Below are positions 23,196 through 35,300 of a DNA stretch of 64,000 bases, one piece after another (position 1 is the first letter of the stretch; each line of letters opens with the position of its first letter). The stretch is from positions 78,642,001-78,706,000 of the forward strand of contig JASDFA010000001.1 of NCBI GenBank assembly GCA_035772735.1, given 5' to 3'. The position numbers and the translations under genes were made by a program. The notes below the pieces were generated by a model, which saw only the letters and a list, made by a program, of their open reading frames with translations, did no database searches and had not been told where the DNA came from. The DNA is from Datura wrightii. Its lineage: Eukaryota; Streptophyta; Magnoliopsida; Solanales; Solanaceae.

Positions 23196-24283
23196 TATAC
23201 CTAGTTGAATTGGGAGGATATTAAGGTAGATTTCATAACAGGGTTGTCTTGTACCCGCCGACAGTATGACTCCCTTTGGGTGGTTGTGGATAGGTTGACC
23301 AAGGCAACTCATTTCTTACCGGTCAAAACTATCGATTCAGCTGAGAATTATGCTAGATTGTACATTTGTGAGTTACCCCATTTGCATGGAGTGCCATGAT
23401 CCATCATTTTAGATAGAGGTAATCAGTTCACCACTCAGTTTTAAAGATCAATTCAGAAGGGTCTTGGTACTCAAGTAAAGCTTAGCATAGCAATCCACCC
23501 ACTAATAGAGGGTCCGACTGAGCAGGCCATTCATACCATGGAGGATATGTTGAGAGCTCATGTGATTTATTTTTAAGGTAGTTGGAATGGTCACTTTCCT
23601 CTCATTGAATTCGCTTACAATAATAGTTACTATTCCAGCATTCAGATGGCTCCGGTTGAGGCTTTTTATGGGCGGAGGTGTAGATCTCCTATTGGTTGGT
23701 TTGAGGTAGGTGAAGCTACATTGGTAGGGCCAGATTCAGTTCATAAGGCTATGGAGAAAGTTTAGCTTATAAGGAAAAGGTTGAACACAGCTCAGAGTCG
23801 TCAAAAGTCATATGCGGATGTTTGGCAGAGAGAACTCGAGTTTAAAGTTGATGATGTGTTCTCGAAGGTGTCTCCAATGAAGGGAATGATGAGGTTCAAA
23901 AAGAAAAGGAAGCTTAGTGCCCGATATGTTGTCCCATATAGGATTTTGAGACGTGCGGGCAAGGTGGCCTATGAGTTTGAGCTACCAACGGAGTTAGCAT
24001 CAGTGCATCCAGTTTTCCATGTATCATTATTGAAGAAGTGCATTCGTGACCCAGTTTTGGTTGTTCCGATGGAGAGCATATGCATGAAGAATAGACTTAA
24101 CTATGAAGACTAACCCGTGGAGATCCTTCATCGTCAGGTTTGAGAGTTGAGGAATAAAATAGTAGCTTTAGTAAAAGTTTTGTGGAGGAATCAACTCGTT
24201 AAGGGAGCTACATGGAAGGCTGAAGTAGATATGGTGGCTAGACACCCGCATTTATTCCTTTCCAACTCAGTTCCATCTTGAGG
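23196..24283 (+). pseudogene. Internal C: integrase core and chromodomain
   Basis: The frame 23205-23399 holds the first catalytic aspartate region (VDFITGLSCTRRQYDSLWVV) and ends before the second. Following blocks match Tekay integrase with stops (for example near 23444 and 23575). 23781-24113 covers the C-terminal region (SVHPVFHVSLLKKCIRDP). Chromodomain traces continue to about 24283. The zinc-binding N-terminus is missing. Confidence 0.8.
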
Positions 24284-24527
24284 TATCAAATCCCTCCTTA
24301 ATACTCTATTCAGTTTCATGCCCAGCTCATGTCTGTCAGTTCCTTTCATGTTTTAGCATGTATGTATGATTCATGAATTTAGTTCAGCATGTTGATCAAT
24401 CCGAAGTCAGTCACTCCGTCAGTTTTTCAACTTCAGATGTTCAGTATGTGGGATTGCAGTTTCTATTCCCATCCTTCCTGTATGTTTAACCCATATTCGA
24501 GGATGAATGTTCCCAATAGGAAGATAT

Positions 24528-25371
24528 TATAATACCCTGAAAGTTCCTAAGACTAGACCTGTTATTTGAAATGTGATCAGCAGAAAAAGTTGGAAAATTA
24601 CTTCAGTACAACTCAACCTACGAATCGTAGGTTGGTAGTATGGGTCATAGGAAAACCCATGGTCTAGATTAGAGAAGTTTTTTCCTAACCACGGTTCCCC
24701 ACTTCGAGTCATAGTATGTGGGTACGATACGTGGCCAGGAGTAGCAGCAAGTCTTTGGAGTTATCAGGTGATTGATTGTACGAATAATGGTATGACTCAC
24801 AGGATGAATTTACGGGTCATGGTACAAGTCATGGAAATATTTAGAGAGTTGGGAAAAAGGGACTCATAATTCATGGAAGCAAACCACGAGTCCTAGGTTA
24901 GTGGTACAACTTGTGATACGAGTCATAATATCATGGTAGAATCGTCATTTCAATCATGAGTTATTATATTTTACTGCCTCAGACTTTCAAGCTAAGGCTA
25001 AGTTTGGAACCCTTCTAGGTATGTGGATAGGCCTGAACCTGATGAATTTTATAGAAACTATGTGTTAGACCAATTTTTAAGTGTGAGAAGTGCCTTGGAT
25101 AAAAATTAAGGTCATAAGGAACCTCTAGCACAAAGTCGAGTTGAGAGCCTTCTTACCGATTGGGTTTTGGTATAAATTCTTACAAGGGTCAACTTCAACT
25201 AACCATATCTCCCTTTGTATGAAGTGTTTTTGGGTGATTCATCATTTAAAATAGAAGCCCTTTGAGTCTTCTTTTGGATGCATCAAACTCTTTTCTAAAT
25301 CGGAGTTCAGAGTAAAAAAGTTATGAGTAGTTTAGTGAAGCAGCACCAGGCACTGTACGTAGCTCAGTACG
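24528..25371 (+). repeat. LTR3, first part
   Basis: Starts TATAATACCC right after a polypurine-like AGGAAGATAT. It shows the U3 style of the other LTRs, with many short motifs such as ACGAATCGTAGG and CACGAGTC. It is cut at 25371 by insertion of element D. The right half of the target site resumes at 34700. The middle part (from about 24980) has no clear match in the other LTRs and could hold another small insertion. Confidence 0.68.
25367..25371 (+). repeat. Left target-site duplication of element D (GTACG)
   Basis: GTACG directly before the TG of the D 5' LTR. The same five bases directly follow the CA of its 3' LTR at 34700-34704. Five-base duplication is the rule for Ty3/Gypsy integration. 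Confidence 0.92.
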
Positions 25372-27256
25372 TGTTATACACCGGAAGCCCAAAGATCAGA
25401 CCCGGGAGTTGAAATGGAGAAAAACTGAAATTCTGCACAAGGTCACAAAACAGGTCATTAGGAGACCCATGAGGAGTGACCATGAGTCATGAAGTGACTC
25501 ATTTTCAAGCAAGGAGGTGGCATGGTCTGGGGGAGACCATGGGCATGACGAGTCGTGGTCAGACCAAATGATTCGTGAGGTCACCCATCGCCTGAAGTGG
25601 ATGCTTGGCAAGGAGTTTTGAACAGTGGGGATCACGGGTGGTGACCTCAAGTCATGGTCAGCCACCACAATTCGTGGGTTCCCTCGTGGGGTTCCCTGAT
25701 GAATTTTTGGCAGTGTACATCACGGATTAAGGCCATGACTCGTGGCCAGTGAGGATGAGTCGTTGGGTCCCTCGTTGGGACCTCCTGGCAGTCTTTTCTT
25801 GCGAAATTAGTAAGGGTCTTTTCGTAAATCTTAAGTTCCTAAAGCCTAAACTACGTCATTTTAGCCTATGAAAGGTGGGTTTTTGAGGGGGAAACTATCC
25901 TAAAATCTTCAGTCATGCATGCAAGAGAATAGAAAAGTGATAGAGAGGTGATCAAAGGGTTATTCAAGGTTTCTTCTTAAATTTCTTTCAATTCTTTTTG
26001 GGCATTCAAGGGAGAGTAAGATTCAGTCTTCATTAGGTATATAGGGTTATGAATGGGTGGTTTCTTGCACACCCATTCCCAATCTCTCTCAAAAGAGTAT
26101 GAAACTATATGATTCATCTATGGGGTTTTTGCGCAAAAGCATGAATTATCTATTCCTACACATGGGTATGAATTGATTATGACTTTAGTATCAAAATGTG
26201 AAGCATGGGCTAATTTTATAATGATGTAATTAAAATTTTATTTCTAGCCTTATGAATGTTGAATCCCATTGATGAGATGATCATGAAAAGTGAGATTTGT
26301 GAAGTATATGTGATAATGATGAGATCTTATGATGAAAAGCTTGATTTGAAGCTACCCATGTTTATAATTATGTTTTCAATTAGAATTGAGTATTTCTGAG
26401 TATAATAAAGCTTTGTGAAATGCCCACATGTTAAGTTTAAATGATGATATTCCCGAACTAAGCTTACCACATTATTTTGGAGAAAAGACTCCCAAATTTA
26501 TATTCTAGCTTGTGGTATGTTTTGTGTTAAGTCTTCCTATGCATAGCTTACCACCTGGTTTTGTAGCAAAGGCTCCCAAATATGTTTTCAGCTTGTGGTA
26601 TGTTTTGAACTAAAGCTTCTCATATGCATGATTTTGTAATTGAGATGTATTTTATTATTGAGCGTCGTGAATAGATGATGTTCAGCTTCGTTATATACGA
26701 TCTACAACATATGCATGTTTTTTGGAGTAATGTCTAGCACCTATGCCTCAGAACTACACGCCAACGTAGGTTTATACTATTATATACTTAGGACCTCCCT
26801 TGTGAGCTTCCCCTTGGTCGAATAGGCCTTCAGCTCGACCCGTACTGACCACATACTTCTATGTTGAATCATTTCATGATACCGGACCTAGCTCTTAGCT
26901 TCAGCCCCGCTCTTAGTCAGCTTGTTGGAGTTACCATTGCCTTATTGGTGAGTCCTCATCTTTCGAGGACTAGACTATCCATCTTTTATTTATGTATTTT
27001 AGTTTCAGTTTGTTGAGTTAGTTGGGGTCTTGTGCCATCAACTCATCATGATTAGAGTCTATTCAGACATATGTATATATTCAGCTTCGAAGTTATATTG
27101 TGATGTTATATTTAAATTAGACTTCCGTTATGATTGTATTGATGGTTATTCAATTCGTGATTGAGTTAGATGTATGCTTATGCCATGGGTCGACTTGGGA
27201 TCTCTCGGGGATCCTTATCCCGTTTAACAATTCGGGCCTCCGTTTGGGTCATGACA
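25372..27256 (+). repeat. 5' LTR of element D (internally deleted)
   Basis: 1885 bases, TGTTATACACCGG to ATGACA. Compared with the 3' LTR (2340 bases) it lacks the stretch matching about 33857-34284, joined at 26835-26841, and a short piece before TATGCCTCAG. It keeps a weakened form of the conserved hairpin at 26754-26769. Confidence 0.9.
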
Positions 27257-27260
27257 AACT

Positions 27261-27272
27261 TGGTATTAGAGA
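27261..27272 (+). promoter_or_regulatory. Primer binding site of element D (mutated)
   Basis: TGGTATTAGAGA, two changes from the iMet-type TGGTATCAGAGC, four bases after the LTR end. Confidence 0.85.
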
Positions 27273-27465
27273 AATAGGTTTGAAGTTTCCTAGGGTGTTT
27301 GAAAGCCGCGTTAAGTAGTGTCTTTTTCATAGGTATGAAGCGCGCCACACTTATGACGAAGAGTCTACGAGATGTTTAGGAAATGTTCCCTTCTTTCATG
27401 ATCCATATCGTGTGATGAAAAGTCATTTTATCCTTCTAATTCATGTTATTCGCGATTGCAGAATT

Positions 27466-28640
27466 ATGGCTCCTCGAAGAATGAATGGAAGGAGGAATAG
27501 AAATGGTGAAGGCCATGAGGATTGCAATGGTCATGGGCATCAGCCAACCCCACCAGTTCAGGAGCCCCACGCACTTAAGCCAGCAGCCCATGCTGAGTTC
27601 TGGACCACTATTTAGATGCTTGCGCAGGCCTTGACCACTTAGGTCAATTAGCATGTCGTTGCGCATGTTTCGCAAAATGGTAATGCAACGGCGACTCGAG
27701 TCAGAGACTTCTTGAGGATGAACCCGTCGGAGTTCCTTGGGTCCAAGGTAGATGAGGACCCACATGAGTTCGTAGATGAGATTGTCAAGATCACCCAAGT
27801 CAAGGGGGTGAATGGGGTTGAGTGCGCCGAGTAGGCCTCTTATCAGTTAAAAGGGGTTGCGCGTATATGGTTTCGCCAATGGAAGGATAGCAGGGTCACA
27901 GGAGCAGTTTCGGTCACTTAGGAAGAGTTCCATGTTGCACTTCTAGACCGGTTCTTCCCTTGGGAGATAAGGGAACTGAAGACAGCTGAGTTCCTGAATT
28001 TGAAGCAAGGGAAATTGATTGTACAAGAGTATGCCCTTGAGTTCACTCGCTTATCGAAGTATGCCCCAGAGTTGGTAGCCGATCAGAGGATGCGAGTGAG
28101 TAAATTCGTTCATGGAGTAGCAGGCTATATGGAAAAGGATTGTAGGACCTCTATCCTCTATCAGGAAATGTATTTCCTATGGATAGTGTTGTATGTCCAA
28201 CAGATAGAGGCGGTGCATTAGAGGGAGAGGGAGGCCAAGAGGGCTAGGACCAAGGACCATAGATTCTCTTTTCAGAGATCCGGTGGTGGGCACCAATAGC
28301 AGACCCAATAGAGATCATCATCACCAGCATCTTCATCATTCAGTGTGCCATCCAGGCCCATACATGATTAGAGAGGGCGAGCATCAGGCTGTAGGGGTCA
28401 TAGTAGAAGACCCATAGATTCCAACATCCCAGCTTGTTGCGGGTGTGGTCGAGGGCACACTGGCCAGTGTTTGGAAAGTTTAGGTGCTTGTTTCGAGTGT
28501 GGTCAGCCTAAACACATACTTAGAGATTATCTAACTGCGAGGCAAGATTAGGTTCGGGCCCGAGGCCCAACATCTAATTCAGCAGCCGCTCCTACACGCA
28601 CTGCACACCAAGGGGCATCTACTAGCATAGCTGGCGGTCA
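27466..28640 (+). pseudogene. Element D gag
   Basis: ATG at 27466 begins MAPRRMNGRRNRNGEG, the usual Tekay gag start. Stops appear at 27613-27615 and again near 27640 and 27832. The gag core is readable around 27700-28220 (HEFVDEIVKITQVKGV; KQGKLIVQEYALEFTRLSKY). Paired zinc knuckles are near 28436-28535, the second reading CFECGQPKHILRDY. A serine/alanine-rich stretch leads into protease. Confidence 0.85.
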
Positions 28641-28698
28641 GCGCCAGAACAGATTCTATGCCTTAGCACCCCGTCAGAAGCAGGAAGTCTCCCCAGAT

Positions 28699-29541
28699 GT
28701 GGTCACTAGTATGTTGCAAGTTTTACATATTGATGCTTATGCTTTGCTAGATACGGGGGCTACCTTGTCTTTTTTGACACCTTATGTGTCCAGTAGCTTC
28801 GAAGTTAGTCCCGAAGTCTTATCAGAACCCTTCTTAGTTTCCACTCCAGTAGGTGACTCAATTATAGCTAGACGGGTGTATATAGGTTGCCCAGTCTCAG
28901 TCCTCCATAAGGTCAGCTCAACAGATTTGATAGAGTTAGCCATGACCAATTTTGATGTTATTCTCGGCATGGATTGGCTATTTGCATACTATGCTTCAGT
29001 AAATTGTAGAACCCAGGTAGTAGAGTTCAGATTTCCAGGTGAGCTAGTCTTAGAATGGAAGCGTAGTTCAACTGTACCTGTAGGTCATTTCGTTTCCTAC
29101 CTTAAGGCCAGGAAGATGATTTCTAAGGGTTTCATGTACCATCTAGTTAGGGTTAAGGATGTCGAGTCTGAGACCCCAACTATCCAGTCAGTTCTAGTAG
29201 TATGTGAGTATCCAGAGGTCTTTCCTGATGATTTTTCAGGTGTTCCTCCTGAGCAGGAGATTGACTTCGGTATTGACCTTTTTCTCAACACGCAACCTAT
29301 ATCTATTCCTCCCTACAAGATGGATCCAACCAAGCTGAAAGAGTTAAAAGAGAAGTTGAAGGACTTGTTAGATAAGGGTTTAATTAGATCGAGCAAGTCT
29401 CCATGGGGTGCACCAGTTCTCTTTGTCCGAAAGAAGGATGGTTCTCTTCGCATGTGTATTGACTATCGACAATTGAACAAAGTCACCGTGAAGAACAGGT
29501 ATCCTTTACCCAGGATCAATGATTTGTTTGACCAGCTTTAG
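28699..29541 (+). CDS. Element D protease and start of RT (280-codon open frame)
   Basis: The longest protease-RT frame among the Tekay elements here. The protease active site is intact: LLDTGATLSFLTPYV, with D at 28750-28752. FDVILGMDWL follows. RT begins after PPEQEIDFGIDL and reaches CIDYRQLNKVTVKNRYPLPR before a stop at 29539-29541. The methionine at 28699 is simply the first in this open stretch; the true polyprotein start is the gag ATG upstream. It is a fragment of a once continuous gag-pol. Confidence 0.83.
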   Translation: MVTSMLQVLHIDAYALLDTGATLSFLTPYVSSSFEVSPEVLSEPFLVSTPVGDSIIARRVYIGCPVSVLHKVSSTDLIELAMTNFDVILGMDWLFAYYASVNCRTQVVEFRFPGELVLEWKRSSTVPVGHFVSYLKARKMISKGFMYHLVRVKDVESETPTIQSVLVVCEYPEVFPDDFSGVPPEQEIDFGIDLFLNTQPISIPPYKMDPTKLKELKEKLKDLLDKGLIRSSKSPWGAPVLFVRKKDGSLRMCIDYRQLNKVTVKNRYPLPRINDLFDQL

Positions 29542-30565
29542 GGTTCCAAGTGTTTCGCCAAGATAGATCTCAGGTCCTAGTATCATCGGCTCAATGTTCA
29601 GGAGAGTGATATCCTGAAACAACCTTCAGGATGCGGTATGGCCATTATGAGTTTGTAGTTATTTCTTTTGGACTAACGAATGCTCCTGCAGCTCTCATGG
29701 ACTTGATAAACAAGGTGTTCAAACAATATTTGGACATGTTCGAGATTGTGGTCATTGATGATATCCTTATATACTCTCAGAGTGAGGAGGAGCATGCCGC
29801 TCACTTGATAGTAGTACTTCAGACTCTCAAGGATCACCAATTGTATGCCGAGTTCAACAAGTGTGAGTTTTGGTGGGACTCCGTGGCATTTTTGGGCCAT
29901 GTGGTATCGAGTGAGGGCATAACGATAGATTCTTAGAAAATTGAGGCGATGAAGAATTATCCTAGACCAGTGAATCCATCAGATATTAGGAATTTCTTTG
30001 GTTTAGCTAGTTATTATCAGAGGTTTGTTGAGGGTTTCTCATCAATTACAACACCATTGACCAAGTTGACTCAAAACAAGGTGAAATTCCAATGGTTGGA
30101 GGCTTGCGAGAGGAGCTTCTAAGAGTTGAAGACTCAACTCACTTCAGCACTAGTGTTGACCCTACCTGAGGGTACCAATGGATTCATGGTGTATTGTGAT
30201 GCTTCAAGGTTCGGACTTGGGTGTGTGTTGATGCAGCATAGGAAAGTGATAGCATATGCTTCAAGACAGTTGAAAGTCCATGAGAAGAATTACCCGCCTC
30301 ATGACCTTGAATTGGCTACGATGGTATTCTCTTTGAAGATTTGGCGGCATTATTTATATGGGGTCCACGTGGATATATTTATGGATCACAAGAGTATACA
30401 ATATATATTCAAGCAGAAGGATCTCAATCTTTGGCAAAGGAGGTGATTGGAGCTACTCAAGGACTATGATATGAGTGTCCATTACCATCCGGGTAAGGCT
30501 AATGTGGTACTGGATGCACTTAGTAGACTCTCTATGGAGAGTGTGTCCCACGTGGATAAAGAAAA
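29542..30565 (+). pseudogene. Element D: RT remainder and RNase H
   Basis: Continues the RT with a stop in LRS*YH near 29579 and a frameshift near 29622. The catalytic motif reads V-I-D-D at 29751-29762 (phenylalanine to valine, both aspartates kept). RNase H, 30126-30446, keeps YCDASRFGLGCVLMQH and YLYGVHVDIFMDHKS, then hits a stop at 30444-30446. The end includes the NVVLDALSRLS stretch near 30508. Confidence 0.83.
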
Positions 30566-32115
30566 GAAGAAATTGGTGAAAGATGTACATTGACCCATAA
30601 GGTTGGGAGTTAGGTTAGTCAACTTGACTGATGGTGGTGTTGCTGTCTAGAACGGGTCAGAATCGTCCTTGGTGACTGATGTGAAAGCTAGAAAAGATGA
30701 GGATCCAGTTTTGGTAAAGCTGAAAAAAGTCGTTCGAAGTCAGAAAGTGGAGGTCTTCTTCCAAGGGGGAGATGGTGTGCTGCGGTACCGGGATCGCCCA
30801 TGTGCTTCGGATGTCGATGATTTAAGGATTCGAATGTTGCATGAGGCTCATGGATCTAGATATTCTATCCATTCGGGTGCCACCAAGATGTATCATGACT
30901 TGTGGGAAATATATTGGTGGAACTGCATGAAGAGGGATATTGCAGAATTTGTAGCCAAGTGTCCAAACTGTTTGCAAGTAAAGGTTGATCATCAAAGACC
31001 GGGAGGCATACTTCAGGATATTAGCATTGCCACTTGGAAATGGGAAGAGATTAATATGGATTTCATTATAGGCCTACCTCGTACTCGCTGACAGTATGAT
31101 TCTATATGGGTGGTGGTAGATAGGCTGACTGAAGCAGCTCATTTTCTACTGATCAAAACCACCGACTCAATAGAGGATTATGCCAAGCTATACATCCAAG
31201 AGTTGCTTTGATTGCATGGAGTGCCCTTGTTTATCATTTCAGACCGAGGGACTCAATTTACCTCTCAGTTTTGGTGGTCTTTTCAAAAAGGTCTTAGGAC
31301 TCAGATTAAGCTTAGCACAATGTTTCATTCGCAAACGGATGTCCATGCGGAGCGGACAATTCAAACTCTCGAAGACAAGTTGAGAGCTTGCGTGATGGAC
31401 TTTAAAGGTAGTTGGGATTATCACTTGCCCTTGATCGAGTTTTCTTACAATAACAGCTATCACTCCAGTATCCAAATGGCACCTGTTCGAGGCTCTCTAA
31501 GGGCATAGATGTAGATCGCTCATCAAATCATTTGAGGTTGGTGAGGTAGCTATGAAAGAGCTAGATTCGGTTCATGAGGCTATGGTGAAGGTTCAGTTGA
31601 TAAGGGATAGGATGAAAATCGCTCAAAATCATCAAAAGTCATATGCTGATGTGAGGAGGAGAGATTTCGAGTTCGAGATAGACGATTGGGTATTTCTGAA
31701 GGTATCTCCCATGAATGGAGTCATGCTGTTTGGGAAAAAAGGAAAATTGAGTCCCCATTATATTTGTCCCTACCGGATTATGAGAAGAATTGGTAAGGTA
31801 GCGTATGAGTTGGACTTGCCCTCATAGTTATCTTCCGTGCATCCTGTGTTTCATGTGTCGCTTTTGAAAAATGTTTTGGGAGATCCAGCTCTAGTAGTCC
31901 CGGTGGACAGCGTTGGTGTGAAAGAAGATCTCATCTATAAGGAAGTTCCGGTGGAAATACTGGATCGATAGGTACAAAGGCTAAGGAACAAAGAAGTCTC
32001 TTCGGTTAAAGTGTTATGGAAGAATCAACATGTTGAAGGAGCTACCTAGGAAGCCGAAGTGGATATGATGGCTAGATCCCCACATTTATTCTCTACCATC
32101 TCAATGTCAGCTTAA
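30566..32115 (+). pseudogene. Element D: integrase and chromodomain
   Basis: 30669-31091 carries the zinc-binding domain (HEAHGS...CPNCLQVKVDH) and the first aspartate (MDFIIGLPRTR), then stops. 31212-31508 holds the second aspartate (IISDRGTQF) and the glutamate region (FHSQTDVHAERTIQTLE). 31552-31827 is the C-terminal domain. The chromodomain (about 31955-32110) has two stops: DR*VQRL and, in place of the conserved tryptophan, GAT*EAE. Confidence 0.85.
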
Positions 32116-32346
32116 GGTATCAGTTTTGATCTAAAACTCCATTTAGTTTCGTGTTCAGTTCATGTGCGCAAGTTTCGTTTATGTATGTTGATGTATGTAT
32201 GATTTGAGAATTCAGTTAAGTTGTGTATTTTGAACCGGAGGTAGTCATTTCGTTAGTTTTCAATTTAAATGATCAATATTTTATTATGAAATTGCATATC
32301 TTGCTTTTCTATGTGTGTTTTCCAACATTCGAGGATGAATGTTTCC

Positions 32347-32358
32347 AAGGGGGAGATA
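32347..32358 (+). promoter_or_regulatory. Polypurine tract of element D
   Basis: AAGGGGGAGATA immediately before the 3' LTR; the best-preserved tract of this kind in the window. Confidence 0.88.
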
Positions 32359-32359
32359 T

Positions 32360-34699
32360 TATTATACCATGGAAGCCCAAAGATCAGACCCGGGAGTTGA
32401 AACGGAGAAAAACTGAAATTCTGCACCAGGTCACAGAATGGGTCATTAGGTGATCCGTGAGGAGTGACCACGAGTCGTGACGTGACTCGTGGTCAAGCAA
32501 GGAGGTGGCATGGTCTGGGGGAGAGCACGGGCATGACCACGATTCGTGGTCAGACCACTTGACTCGTGAGGTCACCCGTGGCCTAGACTGGAGGCTTGGC
32601 AAGGACTTTTGGACAGTGGGGATCATGAGTGGTGACCACGAGTCATGGTCAGCCACCAGAATTTGTGGGGTCCCTCATGGGGTCCCTTGATGAATTTTTT
32701 TTAGTGTACATCACAGATTGAGGCCACGACTCGTGGCCAGTGAGGACGAGTCATTATGTCCCTCTTTGGGACCTCCTGGCAGTCTTTACCTGCGAAATTA
32801 GTAAGGGTCTTTTCGTAATTCCTAAATTCCTAAAGCCTAAACTATGTCGTTTCAGCCTATGAAAGGTGGGTTTTAGAGGGGGAAACTATCCTAAAGTCTT
32901 CATTCATGCATGCAAGAGAATATAAGAGTGATAGAGAGGTGATCAAAGGGTTATTCAGAGTTTCTTCTTCAATTTCTTTCAATTCCTTTTTGGGCATTCA
33001 AGGGAGAGTAAGATTCTGTCTCCATCAAGTATATATGGTTATGAATGGGTGGTTTCTTCCACACCCATGCCCAATCTCTCTCAAAAAAATTATGAAACTC
33101 TGTGATTTATCTATGGGGTTTTTACCCAAAAGCTTGAATTATCTATTTCTATGCATGGGTATGAATTGTTTATGAGTTTAGTATCGAAATGTGAAGTTGG
33201 GCTAATTTTATAATGATCTTAATTAAAATTTTATTTCTAGCCTTATGAATGTTGAAGCCTATTGATGAGATGATCATGAAAAGTGAGATTTGTGAAGTAT
33301 ATATGATAATGATGAGATCTTATGATGGAAAGCATTATTTGAAGCTACCCATGTTCATAATTATGTTTTCAATGAGAATTAAGTATTTCTAAGTATGATA
33401 AAGCTTTAGGCAATACCCATATGTTAAGTTTAAAAAATGATTTTCCCGAACTAAGCTTACCACATTATTTTGGAGCGAAGAATCCCAAATTTATATTCTA
33501 ACTTGTGGTACCTTTTGAGTTAAGTCTTCCTATGCATAGCTTACCGCATGGTTTTGGAGCAAAGGCTCCCAAGTATGTTTTCAGCTTGTGGTATGTTTTG
33601 AACTAAACCTTCTCATATGCATGATTTCATAATTGAGATGTATTTGATTATTGCGTGTCATCAATAAATGATGTTGAGCATCGTTATATACGATGTAGAG
33701 CCTATGCATGTTTATGGGAGTATTGTCTAGCACCGAGTAGGCTATGGGTCGATCACCCTATGCCTCAGAACTACGCGCCAACGTAGGTTTATACTATTAT
33801 ATGACTTGGGACCTCCCTTGTTAGCTTCCCCTTGGTCGGATGGGCCTTCAGCTTGATATCGATATAATGGTAGCATCCTACGATAAGGTTTTGGACGGCT
33901 CTGCCCACATGAGTGTAATAGTCGGGACCACGTAAGCTCTATCATGGTATGGCGGTAAAAAGATGAGTCTCCCATTGTTCCTCATGATTTCAAATATGCA
34001 TATTCATTACTAATGAGATTTATGTAAATGCATGTTCTAATGTAAGTTTGACTCAATGTTCAGCTTTTACTTATAAATGTCAGAATTCAGCTTTGAGTCA
34101 ATCGATTCAGTTATGATGTTATGAAGTGTGTTATATCATTTTAAGAAGAGGTCATAATTTTAGAAAGAATGCATGCAAGTCCTATTCTCAGTTTTCCAAT
34201 TTTATACTTTAATTAATGCATTTTCTTTAAATGATTTTACTTACATTAGCGGTCTTACTTACCTTGCATACTCAGTACATTCCACGTACTGACCACATTC
34301 TTCTATGTTGTATCATTTCATGATACAGGACCCGACTCTCAGATTCAGCCCCGCTCTTAGTCAGCTTATCGGAGTTAGCGTTGCTTTTTTGGTGAGTCCT
34401 CATCTTTCAAGGACTAGACTATCCATCTTTTCTTTATGTGTTTCAATTTCAGCTTGTTGAGTTAGGTGAGGTCTTGTCCCATCAACTCGTCATGATTAGA
34501 GGCTATTCAGACATATGTATATATTCAGCTTCGGATTTATATTCTGATGTTATATTCAACTTAGAGTTCCGTTGTGATTGTATTGATGGTTATTCAGTTC
34601 GTGATTTAGTTAGTGTATGCTTATTCCATGGGTCGACTTGGGGTCTCTGCCGGCTCCTTTTCCCATGTTACGACCCGAGCATCCGTTCGGGTTGTGACA
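32360..34699 (+). repeat. 3' LTR of element D
   Basis: 2340 bases from TATTATACCATGG to GGTTGTGACA, followed by the GTACG duplication. It includes a perfect 11-bp inverted repeat, GACCACGAGTC / GACTCGTGGTC, at 32466-32494, and a perfect CTACG-N6-CGTAG hairpin at 33771-33786. Confidence 0.92.
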
Positions 34700-34704
34700 G
34701 TACG
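34700..34704 (+). repeat. Right target-site duplication of element D (GTACG)
   Basis: Exact copy of 25367-25371 placed directly after the 3' LTR. Confidence 0.92.
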
Positions 34705-35300
34705 AGTTGTACAATCAAACAACGACCCGTACTATTGGTTATAGTAACTGTCAGTTACAGGATTTAATTTGATAGTTTTGGGGCATTTTAGTAACCTCCT
34801 ATGCTTCTAACTCCTAAATGAAATCGTTTTGGGCTTTCTTAAGGTCAGATTAAAGGGATTAACCTAGCCAAGATCCTCATCCTCTCTAAAAGAACGACTG
34901 TTGGATTTTCTCTCAAGAAAGGTGCTAGGGTTCTTCTTCAAACCTCTTCAAATCTTCCTGGGCTCTTCAAGACAAGTCAAGAGATCATCAACCCAGGTAT
35001 GTGGGGTTATGAATGGGGGAAATTCTTCCACCCACATGCCCCTTCAAGTCCAAATTCATAATTTCTACTTCTCAAGTTCTAAATTGTGAAATTCTATTGT
35101 TTAACCCAATTCAATGCAATCTTCCATGCTATCTTTGTGGATTCAGTTCTGTCATGTTTCAATTGATGATTTATGGCTATTAGGGAAGTTTTTACTTTCA
35201 ATTTACGTACTAATTCATGATTTTAAGTTTATAAAAATTATGCCCTTGTTACACCTTGTAAGTTCCTATCTTTTAACTGATGCATTCGTACGTATGTTGA
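34705..35300 (+). repeat. LTR3, second part
   Basis: Resumes LTR3 after element D. Contains AGGTATGTGGGGTTATGAAT at about 34997, a block that appears at the same relative place in LTR2, LTR4 and LTR5, and the motif ACGAGTTGT. It is cut again near 35300 by another segment. Confidence 0.65.

Larger units (their letters stand above)
25372..34699 (+). mobile_element. Element D: complete Tekay-type retrotransposon
   Basis: 9328 bases with two LTRs, primer site, gag, protease, RT, RNase H, integrase, chromodomain remnant, polypurine tract and a matching GTACG duplication. It interrupts LTR3, so it is younger than that LTR. The frames contain scattered stops, and the 5' LTR lacks about 430 bases that the 3' LTR has. 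It can no longer move by itself. Confidence 0.93.
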
